From positions 121,617,030 to 121,681,029 of the forward strand of contig CP136067.1 in NCBI GenBank assembly GCA_032622095.1: 64,000 nucleotides of DNA. Direction: 5' to 3'. This document shows, piece by piece, positions 11,301 through 26,300 of this stretch. The translations under genes were made by a program, and so were the position numbers. The DNA is from Siphonodentalium dalli. Lineage: Eukaryota > Mollusca > Scaphopoda > Gadilida > Siphonodentaliidae. The notes beneath the pieces are model-generated. The model searched no databases. It was not told where the DNA came from and was given only the letters and a program-made list of their open reading frames with translations. Positions within the stretch are counted from its first letter, which is position 1. The number at the start of each line of letters is the position of its first letter.

Positions 11301-14300
11301 TAAACAAATCAAACAATCCATGCAGACTCAAGTGTAAAATATTACTTCCACTCAAACGATGGAAGATTAAATGACTGCTTAATTAGAATGGAGGCCACGC
11401 CTCCAACTGTTTATGAATATGATGGAATAGTTTAATCAGCATGCATATTCCACTTCTAGCCACATAAATGCAATAAAAATGTACACAAATACAGCCGTAT
11501 CCCATGTATAAGTCACATTATAAATATTATGGATACACATAATGTGAATACATAATCAGTCATGGGTCGGTACCGACAGCTTGATGTTGTTTTTTAAAGG
11601 TTTCGTGGGATCAGGGACAAGTCAAACAAAAACTGTTCAAAAGTTGGAAATTCCGTGCCTGATACAACATCAGTTGGAAATTTCAGACTCCTAATTTGTT
11701 ATTATTATTACCATAATTTGATAGTTCCAACCTGTATGTAGCGTGAAATTTGTCATTTTATACCGAAAGTCTCATATTTTCTTACTATATCGGTATTTGT
11801 TATGACTGATATATGGGTATCAGTTCTAACACTAGGCACTATAGGGGGATGTCAAGCTTGGGGCACCAGTTTAAAATTTCATGAGAAGGGGTGAAAATGG
11901 ACCTCCCTGACTTGATTATTTTGGTCTGATTCAAGAGGGTAATCTGGACACCGTCTAACGGAGTCCCCTAGATACGTCCCTCTGTGAGATAATAATAAAG
12001 TGAAGAGAAATCACCGCGGACGCCATTGTAATAGAACACAACATAAACAACCGGCCCTTTGATAGACAAAACAATTACACAGAAGGCAATGGATATATCA
12101 AAGAACAATAACAGTATACATTTACAAGGATCTCGAAATAAAGGTTGCCAAGCTATATATTTATTTCATACTTCATTTGCTGGATAAGATAGTATGCACT
12201 TAAAACAACCAGAGTAATGGTTTTGTACAATTTGTTGATCTGGAACAATACAGATTTTCTTCCCTGGAGAGGTTGTCTAAATATGAGCATGACCGATCAG
12301 TTGGCACAATAAGAGAGGTAAAAAGGCAGAGTCCAGGATGATTTGGTCTAGGTTCTTTGTTATGACCTAATCTCTACAAGAACGCACCAGTCATACTTCC
12401 TTTCTGACTCTGTCATCGGCTGGGTACTGGTCTGTGTTTCTATATTTACCATGGGGTTTTCCAGCAAAAATGGCGACCCGATCGTTCCAAAGTCAAATTT
12501 TCTATGTGGTTTGAGGACAATTCCCGCACTAAAACATAATAACAGAATGGAAAATCAGAGCGGTAGTTTTGTTGACGATTTTCGCAAGCTACTCATCAAA
12601 ATTGCAGCAAATTAGAACTCTTGTGTTTGACTTGCCGTGCGAGTTGTGAAAATGTCGTACACGTGCGTTTATACTTTTGTGTTTGATAAAATAATCGGAG
12701 AACCGATTCACACCGATTCACACCGTTTCGAAATATAGTTCTTCGGTTTTAGTGGGACTTTTCAAACATTTACACAAATTTTGTTCGATCTGTTGTGTGC
12801 TTAAAATATATATCTTAATATCCCGGAAGTCCACAAAACGTGGGTAAAATGTCGCCGGTAGCAGCGGTCTTACCGAGTAATCAAGGGAGGTAAACCCTGC
12901 GTGGAGTTTGGTTATGACGTCGGTTGGATTCAAGCAGTCGCTCCGAAGAAGGAAGGCAAATATTGAACAGTCATCACCCGAGTCCAGTACAGAAATGTAG
13001 CCACACCGAATCGGTTAATTATATGCTCCCAATAGGCATTCCTGATCGAAAGCAAACGGTCGTCTGTGCAATATCTCATGGCATACAGTAATAATTCGTT
13101 ATTAAATGAGTTAGTACAAGGTCCACAGATGCGATTGTTGTCAAACCTCGTTCTGTTCAGAAGTACAGCGAAGGTTTTTAGCGTCCGGGGACACTGGATA
13201 TGACAATTTGAGCCTGCATCTCCAGATGCTCCAGACTGAGAGTGGTTGGGGTGTGTTGATCGGAATATTTTTAGTGATGAGTCGGAAATACCTTTGTGAA
13301 ATTTAATGTTGTCCCACTAGTGTTTGGCGCGCTGTTGGGCCTTATGAAGAGTGTCATCCCAAAAGACACAATCATTACTACAACATGTATACGACACGTC
13401 TCAGTATCGTTCATATTATCTGCTGAACTCTTCATCAAACAGACTAGAGTATTGTTACACTAGTATAGGCGTTCTTTTGTGGGAGCCTATATGGACGCTT
13501 TTTACCTTAGAGAAGAAAAAGACATCAATTTTAAAGCTGCTTTCATAGAGCTGCGGCTGACGCATGCGGTCAACGCATGTAGCTATCGGGTCATATGCAC
13601 AACGTTTCAAATCATACATATGTGACCCGCCATATCAAATCCAGTCGTAAGTCGGGATTTTTTACCCTGTGCCAATGCATTCTCTTATATATGCGAGTCG
13701 ACCATAGGTCGCCTCGCATATATAAGAGAATGCATTGGCCTAACAATGTTTACAATTTTTATAATTTTTATAATTTCACCCATACAGAGCCCCAGACACA
13801 TGAGCAGACGACACTCTTCTATATGCTTCTATATATGTGTGGGGCTCCCTGCAGGGTAATGGATGTTTTTTATTTTATGTCCTAAAAATTGTAAGAAACA
13901 TTTATTTAAAAAAAATGATAAACAATTGTTAGGCCAATGCATTCTCTTATATATGCGAGGCGACATATGGTCGACTCGCATATATAAGAGAATGCATTGG
14001 CACAGGGTAAAAAAAATCCCGACTTGCGACTGGATTTGATATGGCGGGTCACATATATCACTTGGGATGCGGCTGACGCAGTTAAACGTTTTGAAATCGG
14101 ATGCGTTCAGCCGAAACCCCAGTGATATACATGTATGTATGGATTGAAACGTTGCGACTAACCCGATAGCCGCGTGCATTGGCCGCATGCGTTTGGCCGC
14201 TTGCGTCAGTCGCATGTATGCGAAAGCAGCTTAAGGGGCTTGTTACATGAGCCGGGGCAACTCGGCTAGCCGGGACAACCTCGGTTTGCAGGGTGGCCCG

Positions 14301-17300
14301 GTCTAATGTGCTTGCTCACTAAACATATGGTGTGCTGTTTCATGAACGGGTCCACTCGGCAAACCGAGATATCCCTTAGGCCAATGTATTCTCGTATATA
14401 TGTGAGGCTCCCTATGGGACAACTCGGTTAGCCGGGACAACTCGGCTCATGTAAAAGCGAGTCATCCCGACCAGCATGGATGAAAGTCTGGAACGTAACA
14501 CGATTCGTTGGGACTTGACATGGCTTTAGCCAATTGATTGCTCGCGTCATGTGAGTTACGTTTAGTGACAACCAAAGCCACTCAGTTATGGGCGTGCCGA
14601 CATTCGGGGCTGGCGTCGTGACCCGTGATTGACAGCTAGATGGATAGCCAGTTGCGTGAACGTCAAACCGAGTTGTCCAGGTTAACCCAGTTTTCTCGGA
14701 TCATATAACAGCGTGATCGAGTTGTCCCGAGAGACCGGGTTGTCCCGGCTCATGTAACAAGCCCATAAGGCAGACGACCTCGCGTATAGAATATCAACGC
14801 ATCGACACAGCTGGTCCCGTACACGGCATGTGCACGAAGACAGAACAGTCTGTATCAAGCGACGTAAATACGTCCAATTGTCGCCGGCCATTTGTCTTTG
14901 GATTAGGAATTGAAAATGTTCTCGTTCATCATTGTTTACGAGAACACAAAGTGATTGAAGCTCCAAAAAATAAAACAAAACAAAACAAAAAACCAACCAA
15001 CAAACAGAACAGACGAAACAAACCAAAAAACACATATTAATATTTATGATTATGTTAGAAGATTTTAAGCCAAAGCAATGTGTTCGTCTTTCACGGGTTT
15101 TGACCTCAAAGGGGGCGACTCAAATATAACTTCAAAGCAGACGACATCGTGCAGAAACACGTCGTCTTTCATGGTGTTTGACCTTTGAGGGGGCGACTCA
15201 AATATGACTTCAAGGCACTGAAGGCAGACGACCTCGTGCAGAAACACGTCGTCTTTCTTGGAGTTTGACATTTGAGGGGGCGACTCAAACATAACTTCAA
15301 GGCAGACGACCTCATTCATAAATAGTTCGTCTCATTTAGTCCCACCCGGTGCCATGTTTGCAGGCATGCAGTCAGAGCAGACTATCAAGTGACGTAAACA
15401 CGTCCAATTGTCGCCGGCCATTTGTCACTGGAATAGGAATTGAACGCCATGTGCTCGTTCATCATCGTTACGAGAGTACAAAGTAATTTGCAGCTCCGAA
15501 TGTAATCAAATAGCTGGTGCTTGGCCGTGGGATACTTGTCTCATTCGGAAGATTACCCGTAAACTTCGTTACAAATACTTCACTGGAATTAAGTTGTGAA
15601 TATTTGTAGACGAAATTGGATTCCCTCAATTGACGATGACTTGTCATGAAGAGACGAGGAATTCAGTAATCGCGTTTTTTCGTATACACGGATATGATAT
15701 AATTGTGCAGCTGGGCCATAATATCCAAACATTGCATTGTGCTTAAAGTTATGTGAAACACTCCGGTAGGGTGATCTAATAGAAATGGAGAATAATCTTG
15801 CTCAATGCAGCTATTTTTATGAATATTAATCCAAATTTACAACACACACCGTCGTACTGATATATTAATTAAATGCAATGACTCTCGATGGCGAAATCAT
15901 TTGTGTGTGTTTATCGTCGATAGTTGCGTCCCGAATCGAGATGTAAATATTTACAATTGAGCGTAGTTCAGAAGATGTTTTCTTTGGAGTGGTATAGTAT
16001 ATTTCTTTGAAATTTTCGGCGATGTTAGTAGAATGCTACATTCCCAAGCTTTGCATAACGCCTGAGTACTAACTTATTAGTTTCAAGCACCCGAACAAGT
16101 CCACAATATGTCTTTAACGCGTTCCATACTAAACACTGATTGATGAGTAATTCCCTTAGGAAATTCTCAGATAATAAGTTTTTATATTATTCATATATAT
16201 AGTGAGTTATTATCTGAACATGCCCTAAAATTAAAAGGCCTCTTCTCATTTTTATTATCAACCGTCTACTTATTTTTCCAGACGAATATTGTATACATTT
16301 ATAACTGAGTGGGAAAATTCATTTAGTATAGAAATGTTTAACATGCCATGTTCCTGTGTATTAGGATATGTTCAGATTCTCCCGGCAATAAACAATCGAA
16401 AGTACACGTATATGTTCACCTGATCATATTCTGCACATCCGCTTAGTATATTGCTCATGCACAATCCTGCAACAGACAATTAGCTGTGAAAAATTGCATG
16501 TAAAAATTGCATCTCAATAATGCCTATCAATTTTGACATAAGTGTGAACGGAGCCTTATGTGGTGGGTATGAGGATTCAACTACAGCCCAGTATAATTCC
16601 GTTTTAGAAGTATTATTTATTTGCTCATTTTACCTATTTTTGACTCACGAGTGATCTCCCTTTTAAATTCGCCACCATACACATACCCATGTACGTAACA
16701 ACAGGGGGGGGGGGGGTGCCTGACACAACATTAGTTGGAAATTTTACACACACATAAGTTGAAATTGTTCTCGTTGTTTGATTATTGGGAAGTGTGATGC
16801 CTTTACACCTTAACAGCAGCATATTTTATATTTCTACTTTTTGTCAACATTTTGGTCTGAAATGGACATCAGTTGGAATTTGTCCAACCTTAGGTGTGTC
16901 TAGTTGGATAGTTTGATGTACCAGTTGAAATGTCCCCACACAAGGAGGCGGAGCTAGGTGCAACTGGTATTTTGCGAACATGTGAGTTTGGCCAGGTTCA
17001 AGGGGGAGGGGGCATATTGGAAATGTCAATGTGGACATCCAAAGGAGAACCTCTGTAGCCACGTCCCTGCACACACCTACGGAAACGATGTTGAATGCAA
17101 ATGGCTGGCATCAAATCTTTTGAATTCCAGCTTCGAGGAGCTGTGATATCTTAGTATATGAAAAAATTAGTTACCTTAGCACCACATTAACAGACATGTA
17201 TGTCCCAGCATAATAAGAATCGTTCGTGACACGTAGTGGAGCAACCACACACGCTGAATTTGCTTTTTATCGACGACATAACGCTAAGAATAATTTATGT

Positions 17301-20300
17301 AACAGCATGCAATGGCCCTGGTGGAGACGATATGACAAGTATTGTCATGGATTGTGCTATCTTGTCTGGATTCTGGCCCGCAAAGCCAACGACGTCATGA
17401 ACCGTGTCGTGACGTCTTCTGTGGTTTTCATGAGGTTAACTAACGAAATTGTTCTAAATGAAACTAATATGCCTAAATCACTAAATTCTTCACTGCCGAT
17501 TCCGCGATTTAACAATCTCCAGCCAGTTGCTAACCGGAAATCACGTGTTAATTTCATAAAAAGACGTTTACGCCACCAGAATTTGGCTCATCGCTATAGA
17601 AAATTTAGGAAAAAAAGTATATGACGTCATCATTCACCTGCGCCTAAGGTATATAAGCACCAACGCGCACTTGTTGTTGCTATTAGGTAACATAATATCA
17701 AGCTCACCAAACAAATATTTTCCAGTGAATTAACGCTGAACGGGAAGGACAGCTGGACATAAAATGTGAGGTTCATTCTGGAATAACTCAGTATGTCCGC
17801 CGTTTTCGAGAATAGGCAAATACGTGACATTTTAAAATTCAGAATTTCCTGTTTACAACATTACCAAAGTGTGTGGTGCATGTTCTGATATGAACAGGCT
17901 TCAAAAACTCAGAACTTACAGACTGTTCAAAAATGTATTCGAATTGGAATCATATGCCAGTTGCCATGTCATGAAATGTGACAGATCCATCACTGCTCAG
18001 TTTAGATGTGTTGATCTTGAAACCGGGAGATATCGAAGGGGATGACTCTGGTGATCGGGTTTGTGATGTGCGTGATGCCCGCAAACAAACTAAATGCAGG
18101 GTTCACCTCCCTTGGTGACTCGATAAGACCGCTGCTACCGGCGACATTTTACCCATATTTGGTGGACTTCCGCGATATTAAAATATCTACTAAGCGAACA
18201 GAGCAAAATGCTGCCCTTGTTAAAGACACGGTTGGCCTTGGCGGTGGTTATCCTGTGAAAATATATTCACCCGTCATAAACCGCTACAAACAGAAAGAAC
18301 ATCAAAATGTAGATAGACTTTGTACGTATACAAATAAGAAATATCGCATAAACAGTATGTTATGGTCACATGTTTGACCATTGTTATGTAAACAAGAGCA
18401 TAAAAAGTTACTTTTCTGGTGTTTGTTTATATTATGATGGTAAACATAAAGAGCGTTCTTTGTTGGTGAATACCTGATATGGAACTAATAAAGAGCGTTT
18501 ATGCCATTTGTGTGTGATTAGCCAGTAGCATTGTGCTGTCTTCTGTAACACAATCAGGCTCTTGCTTAGGTAAAATATAGTAGGTCTTTATGATAACATG
18601 CTGTTTACGCGATGGTCATGGTATATATTAACGGAACTGTATGCGTTTTAATGTTTTTCTGTTTACGGTGTTTGGAACAAATATGAATATTTTCGACAAT
18701 TAAGGCCGCACGTGCCTTTAAGCACACAAAATATCCAACAAAATTTGTATAAATTTTTGACCTTATGTTTGAAAAGTCCCACTAAAACCGAAGAACTATA
18801 TTTCGAAACGGTGTGATTGTAGCGGTCGCGTTGTAAATATAGAAGGCCGATGACTTCTCTGCTCGAGAGGTCCAGATCTCTTGGTCACGGTCGTTAGACG
18901 CTTTGTGTGATAACCGAAGTTAAGCTCGGTTGGTCCTTGGATGGGTGACCGGCTTGGAATTCCGGGTGCTGCCAACTTTCGTTGCGACTCCCGCGCTTCT
19001 CTCTCTCTCGTTCTGTTACACGTGTACGACATTGTCACAACTCGAACGGCAAGTCAAACACAAGAGTTCTAATTTGCTGCAATTTTGACGAGAAGCTTGC
19101 GAAAATCGTCAACAAAACTACCGCTCTGATTTTCCATTCTGTCATTATGTTTTAGTGTGGGAATTGTTCTCAAAGCACATAGAACATTTGACTTTGGAGC
19201 GATCGGGTTTCGCCATTTTTTTCTGGAAAATCCCATGCTAAATATAGAAACACGGACTAGTACCCAGCCGGTTACAGAGTCAGAAAGGAAGTATGACTGG
19301 AGCGCTCTGGTAGAGATTGGCCCGCAAAGTGGAAGATAAAAAACACTTTTAATCACGATGCTCTGCCAAAAGGCATCAGAGATGCAAGCTATTAACTTCT
19401 TGTAAACTACCAAACAGTGTGCTAAAAGACAATGATGGTGTTTTAATTGAGATGTTTATGAATCAGTATCCGATCCCGGTAGCTAACTGTTTGTATAGCT
19501 CTTACTCCTTAGTAGAACTGTAGATCAATATTAACCATTTGCAGAATGAGGTCACCAGAGGGTGAATTTAGTGACGCTATACCGCACAGCGGGCTAGCAT
19601 CAGCAAATTATCCCTCTGGGAACCTCATTCCTCCACTGCTATGGTAGACCTACATGTAGGATCAGATTGAAGTTCCCCAGTTGAAGTTGGTGATGTTCAC
19701 CCATTGGCACCTCGATTACTCATTTTATCTTCTGCAAATTAGGGGATATAGAAACTTCCCGGAAGGGAAAACATAACTAAAAACATTGTTAATTTGAGAC
19801 TATACATACTTCCAAGAATATGAGGCCTAAGCAGAATGAGGTCCACAGAGGGTGAATTTGGTGATGCTAACCCGCTATATTTGCAGGCTCGATTAACCAG
19901 ACTATGCACTTAAGTATATATTTAATGTATTGCGTTTAAAGTGACATATAGGCCTCGAGGGCCGAGAGTAACGATGTATATTGTAAAGTTTTGCCTTCAC
20001 CTGTATGTGACCTTTTGTTGCATGATAGATATTCACGTCACTATAATAAATTATTCATTCATTTATTCAATATGACGAACTACCAACCCGGAGTATTGAC
20101 ACACATGCCGGAGTACCAACCCGGAGTATTGACACACATGCTTGTCACTCAGTCTGTTCTCCTGTGTCATAAGGTCAATATGAATCCAGTTAGAGGTCGA
20201 ATTGTGTTCAATATGAACATATTTCATAACGAAATCAGTCTACAAGTGCATGAACTGGTTAACGTTATTGCCCGAGTTTGTTGTGACGCGATGGTAAAAC

Positions 20301-23300
20301 GAGAACCGGAGGTTAGAGTTTTACCTCGCGGTACGACAAACGAGTGCAATAACGTTAACATGTTCACAAAACTGCATGTGTTGTTCTTTGTTTTTTGCAC
20401 ACTCTGAAGATTGCAGCTTGTAACATACAAACATTAGGTCGATATTGTTGTATTTAATTGAACAAACGTGTGCTTAATGTAGACTGTACCCCATAATTTA
20501 GCGAAGACATTTTCTGTTAAAGTTGACGTTGCTGGCGTAATGTGTTTGTATTGTTCAAGAGCAGTACACATTTTATTATTGAACGTCTTGAAATCTACTG
20601 TATTTTGCTGTATTGCGCACAAATAAGCCATTGGATGTACAATACAAGCCTATTTATCACTGTTATGTTTCCAAAAATATGTCCAATATGAACCTAGATG
20701 TGAATATTGATGTTGCTTTAGGTGTGTGTTTTATATTTGAGTCATGATTACCGACATGATGTTATGGTCGTGGTACGCGAAATGATGGCTGAAAAGATAC
20801 GGGCGGGGTTGGCGGTGGGTATGCTGTTAAAATATTCACCTCCGTCCAAAACCGCCATAAACAGAAATAATAGTAAAATATAGACAGACCTTGTTCTTAT
20901 ACCAATCAGAAATATGGCATAAACAGTATATGTTATTGTCAAATGGTTTTCCTTTTTTATGTAAACAAAAGCAAAAAAACGTTACAGAACCTGGCTTTTG
21001 TTTAGATTCGGATATGATAAACATAAAGAGCGTTATTTGTTACTGTTTTCCTGATATGGAAATAATAAAGAGCGTTTATATCATTTGTGTGTGATTGACC
21101 AATATAATTGCGCTGTGTTATGTAAACATAAGCAAAACGTATGTAAGGCTACGTTCATACGCTGGCAAGTTTGCACGGTATGTTTTTGCGGGTATTTCGT
21201 CATAGAAAACCACATGGTGCCACGGAACAGTGCACATAACATGCATCTTTACCAAAGCGAAAGACACGAGAAGTGACATTTATCTAATTCCACTTGTACC
21301 AGTGCTATTGGAATTTGCCTTCAAATACCTGTATGATTTATTCTTGCCAGATAATTGCATGATATTTACAGGCAAATTCCGGTAACATCGTTACTAGTGG
21401 AACTACATATATTTTACTTCGTACGTAGTTAGCTGTGGCACAGATGCACTTTATGCGCTTGTTTCCGTTCATATTATGGCACCATATCGTTTTATACGAC
21501 AAAATGCCTGCAAACCATACCGTGCATACTCGCCAGTGTTTGAACGTACCCTAACACGAACAGGCTCTTGTTTACGTACACCATCGTACGTCTTGACGAC
21601 AATATACTATTGACGCGCTGATTATGTTTGGCATATGAACAAAACTGTATATTTTTTTAATATTCCTTCTTTTGATGGCGATTTGAAGAAATATGAAAAT
21701 TTTCAACGAACGCGCCCGTGCCTTTAACCTGAAGAAACAGACAGATTTTTTTTTGGGTATGCTTAAGCATGATATAGCGAATTTAAAAACAAACTGGCTA
21801 AAACCTTAGGGGCATGTTATAACTCAAAACTATCACCAAGTATTCATAGTAATAATTTTGATGCCCATGAAAACGTAAGATTCCCTAGCACTAAACCTAC
21901 AAAATAAGTCTTGCACTGAAAGAGTTAAAGAATATAAGAAAACATTATTAAAATTGTAAAAAATTGTAAAAAATAATAACAAATGATGAAAAATTGTTAG
22001 GCCAATGCATTCTCTTATATATGCGAGGCGACCGATGGTCGACTCGCATATATAAGAGAATGCATTGGCACAGGGTATATGGATTGAAACAGACACATAG
22101 GTCGGATTTAAGGCTCCTAATCATGTTAACAAATAGCGTCACTTCACCCACGAACTGATATACATATTCTTTAGATATTTTATAATCAGATTTGTTTTTA
22201 TTTCAATAAATGATGAGATCTGCTAAGAACGGTGATAATGTCGTCCAAACACTGAAGCAGTTTTGCCTATTTTTTTTCAGTCCATATATTTCACATCTTG
22301 CTTCATGTTTATGAATTATTTTCAGTATAGCTCTGTCTTTTCTCTCAACATCTCTTGTCTTACAATTCTCGATCAGAATTTCGTTTCGATTGTTCTTGTC
22401 ATTTTTGGCTGTTTCTTTTTCAGATGGCGACGGAAAGGGGAAACGGTACTCAAAAGCAAATACATGTTGATTGCGATTGTGATTCTCTGTATAGCTGACT
22501 GTGCCTTCGTTCTCGGAGAACTGATTCTCGACCTACACAGAGTTAAATGTGAGTAAACTATCGCGATGCAAGACCTTCAAGCAACCAGTAATTGTCGAGC
22601 CTATAATTAACCCTTTCACGACCGGAGCTGCCCTGTTTCAGCATTAAAGATCATGTGCTGGTGCATCATTAAAGATCCCGTGCCAGTTCATTCTCTTATA
22701 TAGGCGAGTCTCCCATAGGGAGCATCGCATATATAAGGGAATGCACTGGCTTACAAGGCCTATGTAAATATTGTTATTTATGTGAGTAAGTGAGACTCGC
22801 ACATATAAGAGAATGCATTAACACAGGGTTTTCGCAAAATTTCAGGAAGCTCCAGCCATGTAAGGGTTAAAACACAGAAATTGTTTGCATAAGAGCATAA
22901 GCTATATTATTAGCGTGCTGTCCAATCCTCTTTCTTGAAGGCCCACTTAATTTTCGAATCACCAAATCACATTATATACAACATATTCCATATTATATAC
23001 CATGAACCCCCAGATCACATTATATACAACATATTCCATATTATATAACATTTGAAAGAGGAAGATCCAAAACATTGTATTATCAACTTATCTGGTCGAA
23101 TAAACTGGGAACATGTTGTTTTTGTCAAGGTACCGATGTGTGTTCTGTGCTTAATTTTGATTCGGACTGTACTATAAAGTGTATTACTCTCAATGGAAGG
23201 GGAATAACGCTATATCTTAGTTTGAATTATGATGCATTCTGGGATGACAACGGGGGGAGTCTTGGAATGAACCTGAGAATCGCTATCACTTGGTAGACAC

Positions 23301-26300
23301 TCCTAGCTAGGCCACATCTCTTCCATATTCTGGTGGAATAAAATATATTTTTGGTTCCTCTTCCAAATGGTATATAATATGGACTATATTGTGCATAATG
23401 TTTTCTGGGCATTCGAAATTACGTGGGGCTTTAACCTATTTGTATAGATATGTGTATTGTGCTGTTTGATTTCGAAATACATATTGTTTACACTATATAA
23501 GAGAATATTTGATTAAATCACCGAGTAAGACATAAAGCATATATTACACCAACTTGTACTAATCAATGTCAGAACCGAGACGATATTGTCAGGAAGGATT
23601 ATTCGTGATTGCCAGATCACCTGATTGTGAAACATATGAAGATCTGCCGATATATGGCGCATGTCGATTTATACAGATTGATTGGCCGATAGAGGGCATG
23701 TCGGTGATTATTTTTTGGTATAATCGTACTTATTATTTTATACGATCACATCAGTGTCATTACTTTGGCAGTTGGCCAATGCTGTTGCATTTGTGAGAAA
23801 GCAAATAAAACACTTTACCCCCCCCCCCCCCACCACCCCGCACCAAAAAAAAACCACCATAAAAACCGGAATTAAAATAAAGAACTGGCTTGATAATTCA
23901 CACCTTATACAGGTGGAAATAAAGTTGATATTGGGCTAACTTATGGTTATCTCATGGGGTGATCTCAAAACTTGTGTTGGGTTGCAGAACAAGAAATAAG
24001 AAATATTCAGCGCAACCTTAGGGTTCGTTCACACACTCGTAAGTTTTCACGGTATATTTTGCAGGCATTTCGTCGTAGAAAACATATGGTGCCAGAATAT
24101 GAACGGAAACATGCAAATAAAATGCATTTGTACCAAGCCAACTACGTGAGAAGTAAAATCTCTGTATTTCAACCTGTAGCGATGCATGCTATCGAAATTT
24201 GCCATAGCATGCAATCATCTCACAAGAATCAACCATAGAGTATTGGAGGGGAAATATCAGTAGCACCGTTAGGTGTGGAAGTATATATATTTAGCTTCTC
24301 ATTCCGTTAGCTTTGGGTAAAGATGCATTTTATATTTAGATGTCTTCGTTCATATTTCGAAACCATATAATTTTCTACAACGAAATGCCTGCTAAAATAC
24401 AAGCAATGTTACCAGCGTGTAAACGTACCATAAATCATCAATGAAACACACACATTATACATCATTCTGTAAAATCGCTGACTAGCACTGGCATTCCCAA
24501 CCACCCACAGACATAAATACTCGTGCTATTCGTTCATCGGGGGATTGCTTTTCTGAAATAAGTGTGCAATGTGCATAAATATAAATCCGAATATGAATAA
24601 ATGAATACAGTTTAATAATATTATTGCGATAAATAAAATAACTCCATGTGGATATATTACACACTAAATGCTACAACTTCTGCAGAGAAATATATGAGCA
24701 TGGTAATGTTTTCGATCGGCGCCGAATGAGTATCCATTAATTCCTGTCAAAGTAATAGAGTTATTCCGCGTTAGCTTCGTGAATATATCGGATGTTTCAC
24801 ATATAATAATCATTAATCCAATACTTTCTGAGATCTATGAGTTGTTAATTAATCAAATGTATTGACCATGCATGCATGGTGTGTAAACATGTTGACATAA
24901 TTTGAACCATTTTTGGTTCGCCAGGTTGGCCAAGATTGATTGCAAAACTAGAGGTAATTCATTGAGTGTTAACGATCAATAAAAATCATGATAACACCAT
25001 ATAGACAGGTCTGGCAAATCTTGAATTCAACTTATATAGTTATAGTTAACCCTTTACCCAACACACCGGCCAAAACCGGCCAAATAAAGCTTCAACAGCC
25101 TAAAATATCTTCGGTCTGTCTCAATAGAACCATACAAATATGGATATCATTGGAATCGGCTCCATGACCACATTGTGGTAGTTACAGTAATGCCATGTGC
25201 CAATGCATTCTCTTATATATGCGAGTCGACCATAGGTCGCCTCGCATATATAAGAGAATGCATTGGCCTTTTTTTTAACACTTTTTATCATTTTTTCTTA
25301 CATTCTTTAACAATTTTATAATTTTTAATGTGTTAAGCCAATGCATTCTCTTATATATGCGAGGCGACCTATGGTCGACTCGCATATATAAGAGAATGCA
25401 TTGGCACAGGGCCCTTCTGTTGGGTAAAGGGTTAAGACATACATCATGTTGCGCGCGGTTAGGGCACGTTCACACACTCGCACATTTGCCAGGCATTCTT
25501 TTGCAGGCATTTCGGTGTAGAAAGCTACAGTAAAGCCCTAAATAATCGATTCATTAACCACAGCAGAATTATGGTAACTTTTCAGGATTTATTCGGAAAT
25601 ATGGCTTGTTGCCATTCATCGGAAAGCTCTCACTGAGAGCTTTCCGATGAAGGGCAACAAGCCATGAGAGCTTTCCGATGAATGGCAACAAGCCATATTT
25701 CCGACTAAATCCTGAAAAGTTACCCATAATTCTGCTGTGGTTAAGGAGTCGATTATTTAGGGCATTACTCTACAATGTAACAGAAACCGAATGCAAAAAA
25801 ATGCTTATAAAATTCATCTGTACCATAGGTAACAACATGAGAAAAAAAAAACTTTGTAGAACCACTATAGTAGCTATGCTATCGAAATTTGCCTGTAAAT
25901 AGCATGCAATTATCTCGCAAGAATGAATCATACACTGCAGGTATTTGAAGGCAATGTGTTAGTAGCATCATTACTTGTGGAACTATATACCGAAACTTTA
26001 CTTATCATGGTGTTAGCTTTGGTAAATATGTATTTTATATGCATGTTGCCTTTCATATTCTGGCACCATAGGGGTTTCTATGAAAGAATTCCTGCAAAAC
26101 ACACCGTACACGTAATCTTAACGTTATACAATTATCTAGTCATACATTATATAACTCTGTAGCGCGTGATAGTACATTTGTCATTTCGGTTATATAAGGA
26201 TTAACTGTCATGTGGACTGTTTTTATGGAGATGTAACGGTGAGGTAAGTGGACATAACTTGTGTAAAACCCGAAGGGTTTTACATACAAGTTATGTCCAC

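Larger units (their letters stand above)
18085..19325 (-). repeat. R-family repeat, copy R2, carrying two insertions
   Basis: Inverse copy of R1 enlarged by K-family element K1 (18230-18721) and a 5S-like SINE piece (about 18815-19020). The matching frame on the minus strand (19069-19236) reads [20 protein letters not shown] and ends KIAAN and a stop. Confidence 0.7.

Noticed and set aside
13595-14215. Repeated short proteins with a [20 protein letters not shown] motif
   Set aside because: This peptide is the translation of the 69-bp palindromic module and recurs wherever the module occurs, on both strands. It reflects DNA repetition, not a protein family.
18906-18975. Functional 5S rRNA gene
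   Set aside because: Only the 3' half is recognisable. The 5' half and terminator context are missing, and it lies inside a transposon-like repeat.
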